A stretch of DNA of 64,000 bases from Dillenia suffruticosa. Its lineage: Eukaryota; Streptophyta; Magnoliopsida; Dilleniales; Dilleniaceae. The translations under genes were made by a program, and so were the position numbers. The notes below the pieces were generated by a model. It was not told where the DNA came from. It did no database searches and saw nothing but the letters and a program-made list of their open reading frames with translations. Below, piece by piece: positions 10,851 to 22,859 of this stretch (position 1 is the stretch's first letter; each line of letters opens with the position of its first letter). Where the stretch lies: the NCBI GenBank assembly GCA_033439265.1, contig JAVTVX010000020.1:18618001-18682000 (forward strand). Direction: 5' to 3'.

Positions 10851-13398
10851 ATGGCGGATATGGTAAGTCTGTTATGTTATAGCAATGGTGAAATTGTGAT
10901 GGGAGACGATGGAGTCCGTTATGATCGTGGTCCAACAAAGTTGATTAGGGTACGGAGAAATTGTAATTTTAATGAGTTGCTGAAGGTAGTATGCAAGGGT
11001 GTTCGAATAAATCTGTTGAGATAACATGTAGAGATTTTTTATCGGTTTCCCGTGTCGTATATAGGAGCTGGTAATGTACGGTTTGAATTGGTTCCGATAA
11101 GTGATGATGACGATGTTTTGAATTTGATGGAATTTGCGATGACTAGGAGAGTGGGTGGGACTATTGAGTTGTATATAAAATCATATGATGGTAGAAATTC
11201 TATAGTACAAGATTGTAATTATATGGAAGATTATCTGCATATCGAATCTCGAGTGGATGTTGCCTTTGCAGACGTAGATAATGATGTTGATGAGGAGGAA
11301 ATGACGGAAGAAGAGGCAGAAGAATATAATGAAGATGAAGAGGAAGATGATGAAATTGGCGATGGGAGTGGTGGCGGTGGTGCAAACCAGTTAATGGTCG
11401 GCCCTTCGTCAGTGTCTGTAAACATTGGTGGTGGTAGGAGATATGGGGGTGGTGGAGTAGAGGAATCCAGTTCATTCATGACGATCGCACCGGGTGGTGA
11501 TGGTTATGTGACATTTGAGGAAGAACACAGATTGACATATGATAGTTGGAGTTTCAGCGACAAATTGAAAAAGGGTATGAGATTTGAGTCGAAAGAGCAG
11601 CTTATTCATGCTGTTAAAATGCATCATGTTGAACACCACTATCAATTTCGGGTTGGTAAATCAACCCCTGAACTTTGGACAGCAATTTGTATACAAAGGG
11701 AAGAAGGTTGTAGATGGAGGTTGCGTGCTTGTAAAACACGGTTACTTAGTGCATTTGTGATTACAAAGGTCGAGGGACCCCACACATGTGTGAATGCTGG
11801 GTTGACGTAGGATCATAGGCAGTTGGATTCAAATTTGATGGCAAGGCATTTGTTTAATTATGTGAGGGAAGATCCCAGCGTGAAACTTTCTTTTCTTCAA
11901 ACTGTTATGACCGAGAGAACGACATATGTAGTTTCTCGTAGAAGGGTTTGGGTAGCAAAAGAAGAGCTATAGAGTTGGTTTACGGGGATTGGGATGAATC
12001 TTACAAACAACTACCTCAGTTGTTAAATGCAATAGTGGAAAAAAATCCGGGGATACAGGTAAATTGGAAGTTGGGTCCACCTAATGCCAGAGGGGAACAG
12101 GTTTTTGAGGCTTTATTTTGGGCATTTGGTTCGAGTATCTTGGCTTTTAGGAGTTATAGACCATTGATAAGTATAGATGGAACTCACCTTTATAGGAAAT
12201 ATAATCACAAATTGTTGATTGCATGCAGTATGGATGGAGCAAATCATATTGTCCCGTTGGCATTCGGATTGGTAGATGGAGAGTCACTCGCTTCTTGGTC
12301 ATGGTTTTTGAGATGTGTGCGAGAGTCTGTTGTTCGAGATAGGGAAGGTCTCATTTGTTTAATTTCAGATCAACATGAAGGGATAAGGGCAACAGTTGTA
12401 CGTCCAGAGTTCGGATGGTCACCTCCCAATGCTGTATGGCGATTTTGTATGCGTCATGTCGCTAGTAACTTCAACACGCACCACAAAAGTCAAACTTGTA
12501 AAAGGGTTGCTACGATAGCCGCGTTGCAACCACAGCGGAGGAAATTTGATTTATATATGGTGAAGATGAAGGAGATTAAAGAAGACGCTCCTGATTATTT
12601 TGTAACTATTCCTCTTGAACAATGGACTCTATCTCATGATGGTGGTGTTCGTTTTGGATATATGACCACAAATATTAGTGAAAGTTATAATGCCGTGTTA
12701 AAGGGGGCAAGAAATCTGCTGGTTTCTTCTTTGGTACTTAAAACTTTTTATAATTCCGTTAACTATTTTCAGACTCGTTTGGGTGAGGCGAATAAGGGAA
12801 TTGGAAGAGGAGAGCGGTACACTAAATATGCGTTCGCCATGTTAGGGAGATGGATGAACACGGCTAACCTTCATACCGTCGTTTCTTTCAGTAGGGAGCA
12901 TGGGATCTTCGAGATCGAAACTGGGAATAGACAGACACGGTATGGGTACAAGGGAGGCAATAAACACATTGTCAATGTACCGGAAAAGCATTGCACATGC
13001 GGGAAATGGCAAATTTATAAAATTTCTTGCTCACATGCAATTGCTGCATTAACACGGACGATGATTGATGTGTGCATATGATCGTCGGAAAATGGTATAT
13101 ATAGGAACATCAACTTAAGGTTTACGAGTGAAATTTTTTCCCCATTGGAGACCACTCGACATGGCCCATTGATTCCTACCCTACAATAATTCCCGATATA
13201 TCCTTGAGACGTCAGAAAGGAAGACCTAAATCATCTCGATATCACAATGAGATGGATCTTCGAGAATCATCGACACAGACATCATGCGGTAGTTGTAGTG
13301 CTGAGGGTCATAATAGGAGGAGATGTCCGAGACGAATGAGGTGCGGACTTTGTGGTCGAGAGGGTCACGATCGAAAACATTGTCCAACAACAAATTAA
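10851..13398 (+). pseudogene. MuDR-type MULE transposase, disabled
   Basis: MULE transposases cut and rejoin the element at its inverted ends. The start is ATG at 10851; the N-terminal region (YRFPVSYIGAGNVRFELVP) is the MuDR-type leader and an acidic, Gly-rich linker follows (about 11280-11460). The DNA-binding FAR1-like zinc region is at about 11540-11800. The catalytic core has Asp in ISIDGTHLYRKY (codon 12176), Asp in LISDQHEGI (12368) and Glu in TNISESYNAVLKG (12680), all present. A SWIM finger (CTCGKWQIYKISCSH) is near 12990-13040. Two CCHC zinc knuckles (CGSCSAEGHNRRRC, CGLCGREGHDRKHC) end the protein at 13398. Breaks: TAA at 11022, TAG at 11808, a one-base shift near 11960, and shifts or stops between 13079 and 13204. 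All key residues survive, so the decay is young. Confidence 0.92.
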
Positions 13399-13627
13399 TG
13401 AGATTTTCTTGTATTTGTATGATTTTCTAATTGTTGTACTTCTTAATATATACTATATTTTGAAAATGTAAACATGTTGCTGTATTTTTGTTATTATGTA
13501 ATATATAACATATTTGTGTGAATATCTTCTTTTCTTCTTTTGCATTGAATAATGTGGTGATATATTATTAATTCTATTTGTACATTTATATATTTATGCT
13601 AATTATTATACTTTTTAAACATTTTAT

Positions 13628-15536
13628 ATGGATCCCGGACCTACTAATCCGAGCCTTCTACGTTTGCAGCAAGGACACCGCTCTACTAGAGTTTGGGAGG
13701 GAGATGATACTGATTGGCTTGTCTGCCATAGACGTGAGACAGTATTACGACGTTTTGGCAATGACCATATTGACGATAGAGTAGTTCCTCTCCTACAGGC
13801 GTCGGGCTTTTTGGGGGTTGCTTAACTTCGTTTTATACAGTTGGATTGGCATCTCATCACAGCTCTAGTGGAGAGATGGAGGCAGGAGACACACACATTT
13901 CATATGCGCCACAGTGAGCTTACAGTTACGTTACAAGATGTAGAAGTTATTTTAGATTTACCTTTAGATGGGATACCCGTTGTCGCTAGGACAACGGGTT
14001 TCTCGTGGATTGCGTTGTGTCCTAGATTATTAGGTGTTATCCCTCCTCGCTCGGCTTTTAAGGGTCATTCATTGAGTATGCCATGGTTGTCAGATTTCAT
14101 AGGTGACTTACCCTACGATGCAGATTATGATCATATTTTGCGATGGACATGGTGGTATATATTACTATTGATAGGGGGTGTTTTATTTTCTAATAAGAGT
14201 GGTTATTATGTACATTTTCAGTATTTATTAGTATTAGAGAATTTAAATTACTCTAGTCGTCGTAGTTGGGGTTCTGCGTGTTTGGCTTATTTGTATAGAC
14301 AGCTTTGTATAGCATCGCACGCAGACTCGCATGAGATTTGTGGGGCTCTGATTCTTTTACAGATTTGAGCATGGGAGAGATTTCCATGTATAGCTCATAT
14401 TAAGCGATCTTTATATGTAGAGGGGGATGGCCCATTGGCTTTGCGCTGGAGGACGGAATTTGATGTCACTTCTCTTTCTACACACGTCGTGACCGTGTAT
14501 AGGGAGGTATTAGATAGACTGACGAGCGATGACATCGTGTGGCAGCCTTACACTGAGGATGTGTTATCTTCCCTCCCCGATTATTGTCATGAGGGTAGGG
14601 ATATTTGGCTGGCTCGGGTACCGCTTATCTGTTTCTCTATTATAGAGTGGTACTTTTCAGATCGAGTGATCCGTCAGTATGGAGGATTTCAGGTCATTCC
14701 GGATCACTGCGATACTGAGGATCGATTGCACCAGATTAGCTTGCTTGGTTCACAGGAGATAGATTGGTCAGTCGAGCATGCCGGTTACATCGAGATTTGG
14801 AATCACAGACGCGATTATCTAGTCCCTATTGACAATTCAGTTGGACCCACTGTCCATCATTCTTACAACGCATGGTACCGCACCATCTCTCGTATATTTA
14901 TTAGTCGGCATGGAGCTTGTTTGGGATATGTGGTAAGTGTATAATTTAAAATTTTTTTAATTTAATTTTTTATATTTTAACTAACGTGTTTCGAGTTCTT
15001 TATAGCGTGATTCACTACATCAGATTCGAGAAGACTCGGAGGATGTTCATATACGTGGAATAGCGGATACAGCTACGTCAGCTTTGAATGATGACATGGC
15101 ATATCTCCTGAGACCTAGACATCCTAGAGGTCGTACTGAGAGAGGTGACGCGGGGCATCGACCTCGACGGAGCCGAGCGCGACTACGTCCGAGGCCATAT
15201 ACTCATGATGCGTCACCATTTCCATCTCAGCATCCAGAGGACGTCGCAGGACCTTCGAATATATTTGAGGACTCCTCTTCTTTCTACACACCAGTGTTTG
15301 AGTTCCCTCATTTCTCTACTCCTGACGCCCCACAGAGGGGCATTCGTATAGTTGAGGGACAGACACAGTTTCAGAGAACTGATGCACGCACGATGTACCA
15401 TGTTTCTCCTCCTTGTTTTAGTGACGTAGGACCCTCACAGATCACACAATTACATGATATGGGTTTATCGTCCCAGGACGACACTACATATATTAGGAGG
15501 GATTTAGATGTTAGACGTTATGATACAAGAAGATGA
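13628..15536 (+). pseudogene. Plant mobile domain (PMD) protein of MULE-1
   Basis: The plant mobile domain is found in plant TE proteins and in host MAIN/MAIL-type proteins needed for meristem maintenance and silencing; its biochemical role is unclear. The frame starts at ATG 13628 and runs to 14932. It continues after a 73-base intron (GTAAGTG at 14933, TTTATAG ending 15005) to a stop ending at 15536. Hallmarks are LDWHLITALVERWRQETHTFHM and LQDVEVILDLPLDG, then a Trp-rich core and YCHEGRDIWLARVPLICF. The tail after the intron is low-complexity and Arg/Pro-rich. Only two stops interrupt the frame, TAA at 13823 and TGA at 14366 (the latter where the family has Trp), and there is no frameshift. 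It lies 230 bases after the transposase on the same strand. Confidence 0.88.
14933..15005 (+). other. Intron of the MULE-1 mobile domain gene
   Basis: Donor GTAAGTGT and acceptor TTCTTTATAG bound a 73-base AT-rich intron. Splicing joins codons in phase 0 and keeps the reading frame into the C-terminal tail, which would otherwise be lost at a stop at 14942. Confidence 0.8.
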
Positions 15537-16337
15537 CGACAACGTTAGTTATATATTATGTACTTTGTATCCTATATTATATTAATAATAATTCGATTCA
15601 TTTATATATGTTCATTTCTCTGATTTTATTTATTTCGTTTCTCCTTTCTGTTTTATTTATAAGAAATTAGTTTTTTTTTTTCAAATTGTTATTTTACTTT
15701 AACTATTTAGATAATACACATATATCGATAATATCGTGAGCCCGGTCCATTGCACCGCTGGTTAATCGTTGACTCACGGGCGGGTCTGGTGGATATACAT
15801 TTAATTATTTTGATTTATCAAACCACCATTACGAGTATTATAAGGGATAGCATGCAAAAATATATATATATATATATATATAGATAGATGACAAAACAAT
15901 AATTTATTATTAGTTGAGTTCTCTAAGAATTCTAATATTTATTTTTGTCTACAATTTTAATTATTTTGTATATTTATTTATAATTTAAATAATTTTAATA
16001 TAACTAATGGTTAGCGGATTATATTACAATTGTTTTGAAAATCAAAATAAATTCGTTATATATTCATTCACTAATTTGAGAATTTTTTGTTACTGTTTTC
16101 TAATTTTTAAAAATTTTTAGGATTATTTTTTTATTTTGAATTTTTTCATAAAATTTTTAAGGCAAACTAGCCTGATTTTTTTTAATTATTATAATACATA
16201 ATTTTGGGTCCTCTAAATTAGATATAATTACAAAAATTGAAATCAGATATAATTACAAAAATTAAAATTATATATAATTATAAAAATCGAATTAAAAGAG
16301 GAGGGGGGATTTGCGCAAACACGGAGGGGATAGCCGA
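15537..16337. other. 3' non-coding part of MULE-1
   Basis: AT-rich DNA after the mobile domain gene, with an (AT)n tract at about 15857-15882. A short GC-richer patch near 15738-15790 holds CCCGGTCC and CACGGGCGGG words. No coding signal. Confidence 0.7.
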
Positions 16338-16531
16338 GTTTGGGAGGAGTTTCCGCGTTTTGGAAACGCGGAAGGGCCCAGAGCCCACACGTGTCTTTGT
16401 CACGGGTTCAACCCGCGACAAATACGGTCGCGGGTTCAACCCGCGACAAATATGGGTTATTTAGGGAAATATTTTTTTCCTTATGTTATTTAAAAAAATT
16501 TTTTTTTCAGTATCATTTTGGTACATTGCTC
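16338..16531 (-). repeat. MULE-1 right terminal inverted repeat
   Basis: Inverted copy of the left end. It carries the palindromes at 16399-16419 and 16427-16447 and one CCGCG...CGCGG palindrome at about 16350-16372. The last base before the target duplication is 16531. Confidence 0.9.
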
Positions 16532-16541
16532 GCTTTAAATA

Positions 16542-17543
16542 ACCAACTTTTCTTCTTAATTTCTTTAAGGGATCAAATTAAGCATGGTGTATGTGTACTA
16601 GTGTTTGTGGTTGTCATGTAATTTGGTTGAGTTGGTGAAGCCCAAACAGATTCAGGGCCTTGTTACATGGACACACAATGCAATACCAAAGCCCGAATCA
16701 TGTGAATAGAAAGATAGAGAAGTGTTTTGTTTTTTATCAAGATTGATCTTTAATATCTGAAAATTTAATTAATTCGATTCGAATAATTATAAAATCTAAT
16801 TTAGAATTAATTTGATTTGAGTAATTATAAAATTTAATTTAGAATTAACTCTCATAACATCTATTTTTTTATTTTTAAGAGAGATAATTTTATATTTTTA
16901 AGAATTAAATTTAAAATTTTAATTAAAAAAAAATTTAATATACTTCGATAAAAACAAATTAATGTGAGAAAGCACGCACGGACTCTTGGGAGGCACGTGA
17001 ACCACGACCAAAGAAGAGAAATGCATGTTCATTTTTGGCTTTTGTAAGTCTACATCTACTAACATTGAAATATGAAAATCTAAACCCGTAAAGGCAGATA
17101 CTTATTGAAGTCCTCGAGCCAATAATTAGAGGGGAAAAAAAGATAACCAAAGATATCATTTTCGTTTCCTCTTTTATCATGGTAAAATAAAAGGACCACC
17201 CAGAGCCACCAGACCCAGACCAGAGCTTCCCAGTAAACAATTTCACTACACAAACACATGATTCTATTCAATAAGTTAGAAAAGGAGGGGGCAACGCCCT
17301 TGGTGTTTTGTATGCAAGGTAAGGAAAAATGGCCAAGAAGAAAAGAACAATAACAAGAAAATGGAAGGCATTGAAAGTGGGTTCTGGCGGGAATAGGACA
17401 CTGATAAGTAGAAGACCGTGTTGTCTTGTCGCCCCACTCACACACCTCACAAGATCTGTCCCCCGCCGGTCTATCATAATTCATAAGCTCTTGTCCCGCT
17501 CAGTCATCCAACAAATGACGTGTAAAAGGGTCCCTCCCTCCCC
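16542..17543. other. Spacer between MULE-1 and MULE-2
   Basis: About 1 kb of DNA with no recognisable gene. 16730-16945 is A/T-rich; 16955-17530 is of mixed composition. A 134-codon minus-strand frame (17080-17484) overlaps others and shows no known domain. Confidence 0.6.
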
Positions 17544-17553
17544 TCTCTCTCTC

Positions 17554-17893
17554 GGGTTATTTCCAGATATATTATGAAAAACACAAAAAATCTAAGAAAT
17601 ATGGCTTTTTTTTCTTTCCAAATCGGTGAATGATGTCAACTTCAATACTACCCAACCACACCTGTCCATAAAGCCTAAAATTGAAAAAAAAAGAAAAAAA
17701 GTCTTTGAAGTTGATTTCTCAACATCAACTTCAAATGAATGTTTAATCCGTCTGAAAAGTTAAAAATTTCTGAACGATTGAAGGCTGTCAAAGGCCGAAG
17801 ATTCCTATCTGAACCACCCTGAAGTTGACGTCAGGGAAATCAACTTTAAAGTTGATATCTCTGGTGTCAACTTTAGGTCTCAATATATACAAC
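17554..17893 (+). repeat. MULE-2 left terminal inverted repeat
   Basis: Aligns with the reverse complement of 28950-29347. It contains the palindrome at 17839-17856 (ATCAACTTTAAAGTTGAT) and several GTTGAAGTTGAC-like words. It shares no sequence with the MULE-1 ends. Confidence 0.8.
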
Positions 17894-18284
17894 GCAGTCG
17901 AGATGTCATTTAAACCCAAAACTTTTTCTTCTCCATTTATCTCTCAACGGCCGAGAAACTTTTACCCTCTTCCATCTTTTCGATCATTATGTAACAATTT
18001 TCCGGTGTGTCATTTCAGTTTCCGATCGGACAATCAACAAAAAGGTATTTTTTTAATATATTATTATTTTTTTCGAATTATATTTTTCAGAAGTTATAAA
18101 ATCTGAATTTTTTTTGGTTCAGGAGAACCCATCATCCGGCTCTTTTTTGGTTGTCCCAGACGTTGTTCCGACATTGAAAAGTAAGCATAAGGTGAATCCT
18201 ACTATTTTTTTTTTGTTTGAACTGTTATTTGTTATTGTCATTATATAAATATATATACTTTTAAATGTTTTTGGTTATTGTGTG

Positions 18285-18560
18285 GGGGCGTTTTTTGGGT
18301 TGAGGGACGGGGAGAGAGAGGGGGGGGGGCAAGAGAGGGAAATGAAAACGGGAGGAGATAGAGAGACAGGGAGTGCGTGGGAGGCGAGTGGGAGGCAGGG
18401 GGGGAGGAGATAGAGAGGGAGGCAGTGTGGGGGGATAGAGAAATGGGTTGAGGGAGGGAGGTGTGAGGGAGGTAGGGGAGAATAGAGAGACGGGGAGAGA
18501 TAGGGAGCACTCAGTGGGGCACAGGAGAGAGAGAGAGAGAGAGAGAGAGAGGCGGGGGGA
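18285..18560. repeat. Purine-rich low-complexity tract
   Basis: About 270 bases of GGGAGAGA-type repeats ending in a (GA)n run at about 18523-18551. Frames in it are artefacts of composition. Confidence 0.85.
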
Positions 18561-20100
18561 TTAATGTTGGGTGATTGTATTAATTTTTTTTGTTGTTGTG
18601 AAATTAATATTGTTAGAATTAATATTTGGTGGAATTAATAAGTTATTTAATAACAGTTTATTAAATATTTTAATAATTAATAATCCAATATATTATTTAA
18701 TACTTTAATATTGTTAGAATTTATGTTGGATGGTTGAGTTGTGATATATAGATATATTAATTTTTTGGTTGTGGAATTAATGTTTTTATAATTAATGTTG
18801 GGTGGAATTAATAAACTATTTAATAACACTATATTAAATATTTTAATAATTAATAATTTAATATGTAATTTAATATATTGTGATATCTAGATACATGCTA
18901 TTTTATGTAAATTTAATAATTATTTTATATAAATTTAATATAAATATTTAATCTAATAATTTGATGCAGAAGGCCTAGATTGTTGTAATCTAATAATTTG
19001 ATATATTATTTGATATAAATGTTTTATATTTATTTAATATGTTAACTTTTATAATAATTTAAGACAAAGAAGAAAAATGTAAATTAATATTTTATTAAAA
19101 TTCTTAGTAATTTAAAATATAATAAAATAATATTTTATATAAATAATTTAAATAACACTTTGTTATAATTTTAATAACACTTTATTAAATAATTAAAATT
19201 TTAATAAATTAATATATTATTTAATAATTTAACATATTTTTTATAATATTATAAATAACAATTTAGTTTATGTAAATTTAATAGTTATTTTAGACAAATT
19301 TAATATAAATAACTTAATCTAATAATTTAATGCATTATTTTATATTAATGGTTTTTATTTATTTAATTCATTACTTTTTATAATAATTTAATATAAAGAA
19401 AAAATGTAAATTAATAATTTATTAAAATATTTAATAAATAAAAATTTAATAATTTAACAAACCATTTTTTATAATAGTTTAGTTTATGTAATTTAATAAT
19501 TTTTTTATATAAATGTAATAAAAATAACTTAATGTAATAATTTAATATATTATTTTATACAATTTTTTGTATTTAGTTAATATATTAATTGTTATAATAA
19601 TTTAATATAAATAATAAAAAGCATAAATTAATCTTTTATTAAAATATTTAATTTGATGAAATAATAATATAAAGAACAAGACAAGTTGATTTGATATACA
19701 AAAAATTGATAACAAATTAATTTAATATACTAGAGTAAAATTGTTGTAAATATAAAATAAATTTGTGATTTTAACTTTTGTAAGACTTAAATTTTAGTAT
19801 GTGATGGCATAATATATTTAGAAAAATTCTATTTAGTGATAAATATTTATCCAAGGAAAGAGATAATTAAGCGATGATAGACGAGTCTCACCTCTTTCCT
19901 GAAAACTTTTACAGTGCTCTCTGCTATAGAACGGATTTGGATTGAATTTTAGTGAGATTTACTAATTCATACAATACAACTAATGTATACTCTTAAGTTT
20001 AGAATTTAGAGATTAAGATTGAAATTGATATGATTTTGATGATAATAACCAGTTATTCTCTTATTATTCCAATTGATAATAATTGGTTTTGACAAGAATA
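18561..20100. other. AT-rich leader of MULE-2
   Basis: Over 80% A/T by eye. It includes a degraded direct repeat: 18571-18715 resembles 18738-18885. No coding signal. It corresponds in position and composition to the MULE-1 leader, but I saw no sequence match. Confidence 0.6.
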
Positions 20101-20106
20101 ATTTGT

Positions 20107-22320
20107 TAAAATTTTGTTGTGATGATATTTGAAGGGAGGTTAGCTGAGAATTGGATTAGAGTATTGCTTTATTGGGGCAGCGAAATGAGAACAGGGGTAA
20201 ATGGTTATGAGTATAATAGACTTCCCAGAAAGGGTTTGGTGGTTGATAGTCGAATTAGATAACAATAGTTTTTAAAAATTCTGTACCAAAAAAATTGGGC
20301 TCAACAAAAGTCAATTCAAATTGAAGGTTTTATATCGATATCCTATTTGGCATTACGGTGGGTCAGTATTGAGTTATACGTTGGTACCAATTGATGATGA
20401 TGACTTCTTATTTGAAATCTTATCAATTCCAAAATGTTTTGCCAGGCACATTTTAGTGGGGTTATATTTAAAGATAGAGCCCGTTTCAGAGATACCTACA
20501 TGAGTACCTGAGATGGATTGCTCAAGCGATGCTGAGACTTTGAATGTTAGGAGATACACAGAATTTTTGAACGAAGCAATTACAAGTGGGGTCGATGCTG
20601 AGATGTAAACTCATATGAGTGAACCATTTGATGTCAAAAGTAATTGGAGATGAATGGGCTCAATAGGGGCAATGTTAACAAGTGACGTGATTGTCCCACC
20701 TCTAAACTATAATGCTACGTCCTACCACATAGCCAATCCGGAGTAGCCTAGTAGCAGCAAACTTGATTCGGATCCCATAAGAGGCATTTATTAATGCCGA
20801 AAATGCAGAACCAGATTCAGGTGATGAAACTCATGAAATGGGTGATGGAACGGATGAAGGGGAATATATAGTTCCGGGCGATGACGAGATGTGTGAAATT
20901 CCGTATCGATCTAATGTAGGTGATGGGGAGAACTTGGTTGATAATTTTAATGACTACAACCAACCAGTATGGCAAAATGATGACACGTCAGTTCCACAAG
21001 TTGGAATAATCTTCAAAATAAAGAAAGAGGTCTAGCACGCTGTTAAATGCTGGACGAGATTTTTCAGAGTTCACAAGAGTACGCAGACCACCGGGTTCGT
21101 TTGGTGCTCTTTCTACATCAAGAAAAAACTGCTTGTGGCAAATATAGTATTTTGGGCATTCAGACCCTATATTAATGGGTTCTAGCACTGTAAGCCTGTT
21201 ATTACGATCAACGGCAGTTTCCAGTATGGCAAATACATAGAGAAAACTCTTATTGCCATGGGCTCTGATGCTGCCGATCATATTTTGCCATTGGCTTTCA
21301 TAGTAGTCGATGAAGAGACTTTGGTAAATTGGTCATGGTTCTTACATTTATTAAGTGTTCCCATTATCAGCAACCGCCAAGGGGTATGCATCATTTCGGA
21401 TAGGGCACCTGGAATTCTCCAAGCCATCGAGAGGGATCCCAACTTATAACCACCCTTTGTTTACCATCGAATTTGTTTGCGCCACTTAAAGTCAAACTTA
21501 GGCAAGCAATTTCGAAATATGCCCTAAACGGAATTAATGCATAGGGCCATTGTAGCTCACAAAATCTGAAAATTTGACACAATCATGAACAAGATTAAAG
21601 AATTGAGTGAACCTGCATTCCAATGGTTAATGGAAATTCCATTTGACAAGCGGAGCATGTGTTACGATGGTGGGCGACATGGAATAACATGATGACAAAT
21701 AGATAGTCCATGCGACACTTTATCATAGGGTTGCATTTTTCAATAAATATCGGAATGAGACAGAAGAATATCTTAAGAATGGAAAGAGATTTTCGACTGC
21801 TGTAATGGATAGAATACTCCAAAATGAGATGAAGTCCAAATACCATTGCATTACTGCTTTTGATAGGTCAGTTGGGGAATATGGCGTCATCACCGGAGTT
21901 CATGGGGTAGAGGTGGGAGCGAACACAAAGTCGTTTTGAATGAATATTCCTGTACTTGTGACAAATTTGAGATATTTAAACTCCCTTGCTCCTATATGTG
22001 GAAGGTTTGTGAAAGTATGGGGCGTCAGGTTGTTAGATTTGTTGACAACTTTCACAATTCATAATAGATGGTTTCTACATACGCCGACCGATTTCATCCA
22101 TTGGGACACAAGGATTATTGGCTGCCAATCCATTTTAGTTAGTCGCAAATGTTTTACATCTAAACTATTAGCTTGGACAACCATGAAGCACGGGGATTAG
22201 GAATGAGATGGACAAGCAGAGGATTCAGCATTGCAAGGCCTATAGTGAATGGGGTTATAATCGAAATAATTGTCCGAATATGGAACAGTTGAGACAGAGA
22301 TCCCACTTAAACCAATAGAC
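20107..22320 (+). pseudogene. MuDR-type transposase relic of MULE-2
   Basis: Pieces in several frames keep the MULE order. The N-terminal region (KVLYRYPIWHYGGSVLSYTL, then LVPIDDDDFLFEIL) lies at 20320-20450, an acidic linker at 20820-20990 and the start of the FAR1-like region (VPQVGIIFKIKKEV) at about 20990-21030. Most of the DNA-binding region is deleted between about 21040 and 21150. The core follows: ITINGSFQYGKY, where the first catalytic Asp has become Asn (codon 21210), then DAADHILPLAF and IISDRAPGI. A SWIM finger at about 21951-21995 reads CTCDKFEIFKLPCSY, its His lost to Tyr. A broken zinc knuckle ends it near 22290. Inactive. Confidence 0.85.
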
Positions 22321-22859
22321 AACCTCATTTCCATGTAAAAACCTAGTATTCATATGTAATGAATGATGTAATCTTTGTATCATCGTGTTAATGACATCTG
22401 ACAAAATTGTATTCATGTTCTTTCAATCACAGTGTGTTACTATTTCAATATTTCTATCCTTGTTTTTTACTCACTCCAGTTTTGTTCGCCTTGAGTGTTC
22501 TTCCTTTAAGATGCTCAACTAGTTTTACTAGATTGAAGAATGAAGGACTATGTGAGTATTTTAAAGGAAGAATACACAATGCAAAGGAAGTTGGATTGAG
22601 AGAAACTTTTGTCTCTGCCGATCACTGCCGTATTAATGACGAAGTAATGATTCATTTGATATTTTATGACTTCTATCATCCTATAAATGATAAATTGTTA
22701 TTTGCATTCTGTTATATTATTTTGTGAAATTTAGCCAGACTTATTATATTTTTATACTCCGTTAAAACCATCCTATGAATGATAGTATGTTATTATGCAC
22801 TGCACTTTGATAAGACTAAATGATTTTATTGATTTTTCAAATCATGATGATGGCAACAA

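Larger units (their letters stand above)
8866..16531 (+). mobile_element. MULE-1, Mutator-like element with two genes
   Basis: A 7.67-kb Mutator-like element. The ends are GAGCAATGTACCAAAATGA at 8866 and its reverse complement ending at 16531. They are flanked by the direct repeat ACTTTAAATA (8856-8865) and GCTTTAAATA (16532-16541), a 9-10 bp target duplication typical of MULEs with at most one mismatch. Inside are long inverted repeats, an AT-rich leader, a MuDR-type transposase and a plant mobile domain gene on the same strand. The close match of ends and target duplication suggests a fairly recent insertion. The transposase has two stops and about two frameshifts, so it is probably immobile unless helped in trans. 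Confidence 0.93.

Noticed and set aside
17080-17484. 134-codon minus-strand frame as a host gene between the MULEs
   Set aside because: No recognisable domain, overlapping frames on both strands, and no clear gene signals around it.
18241-18510. Ser/Pro/Leu-rich minus-strand frame of 89 codons
   Set aside because: Produced by the GGGAGAGA low-complexity tract.
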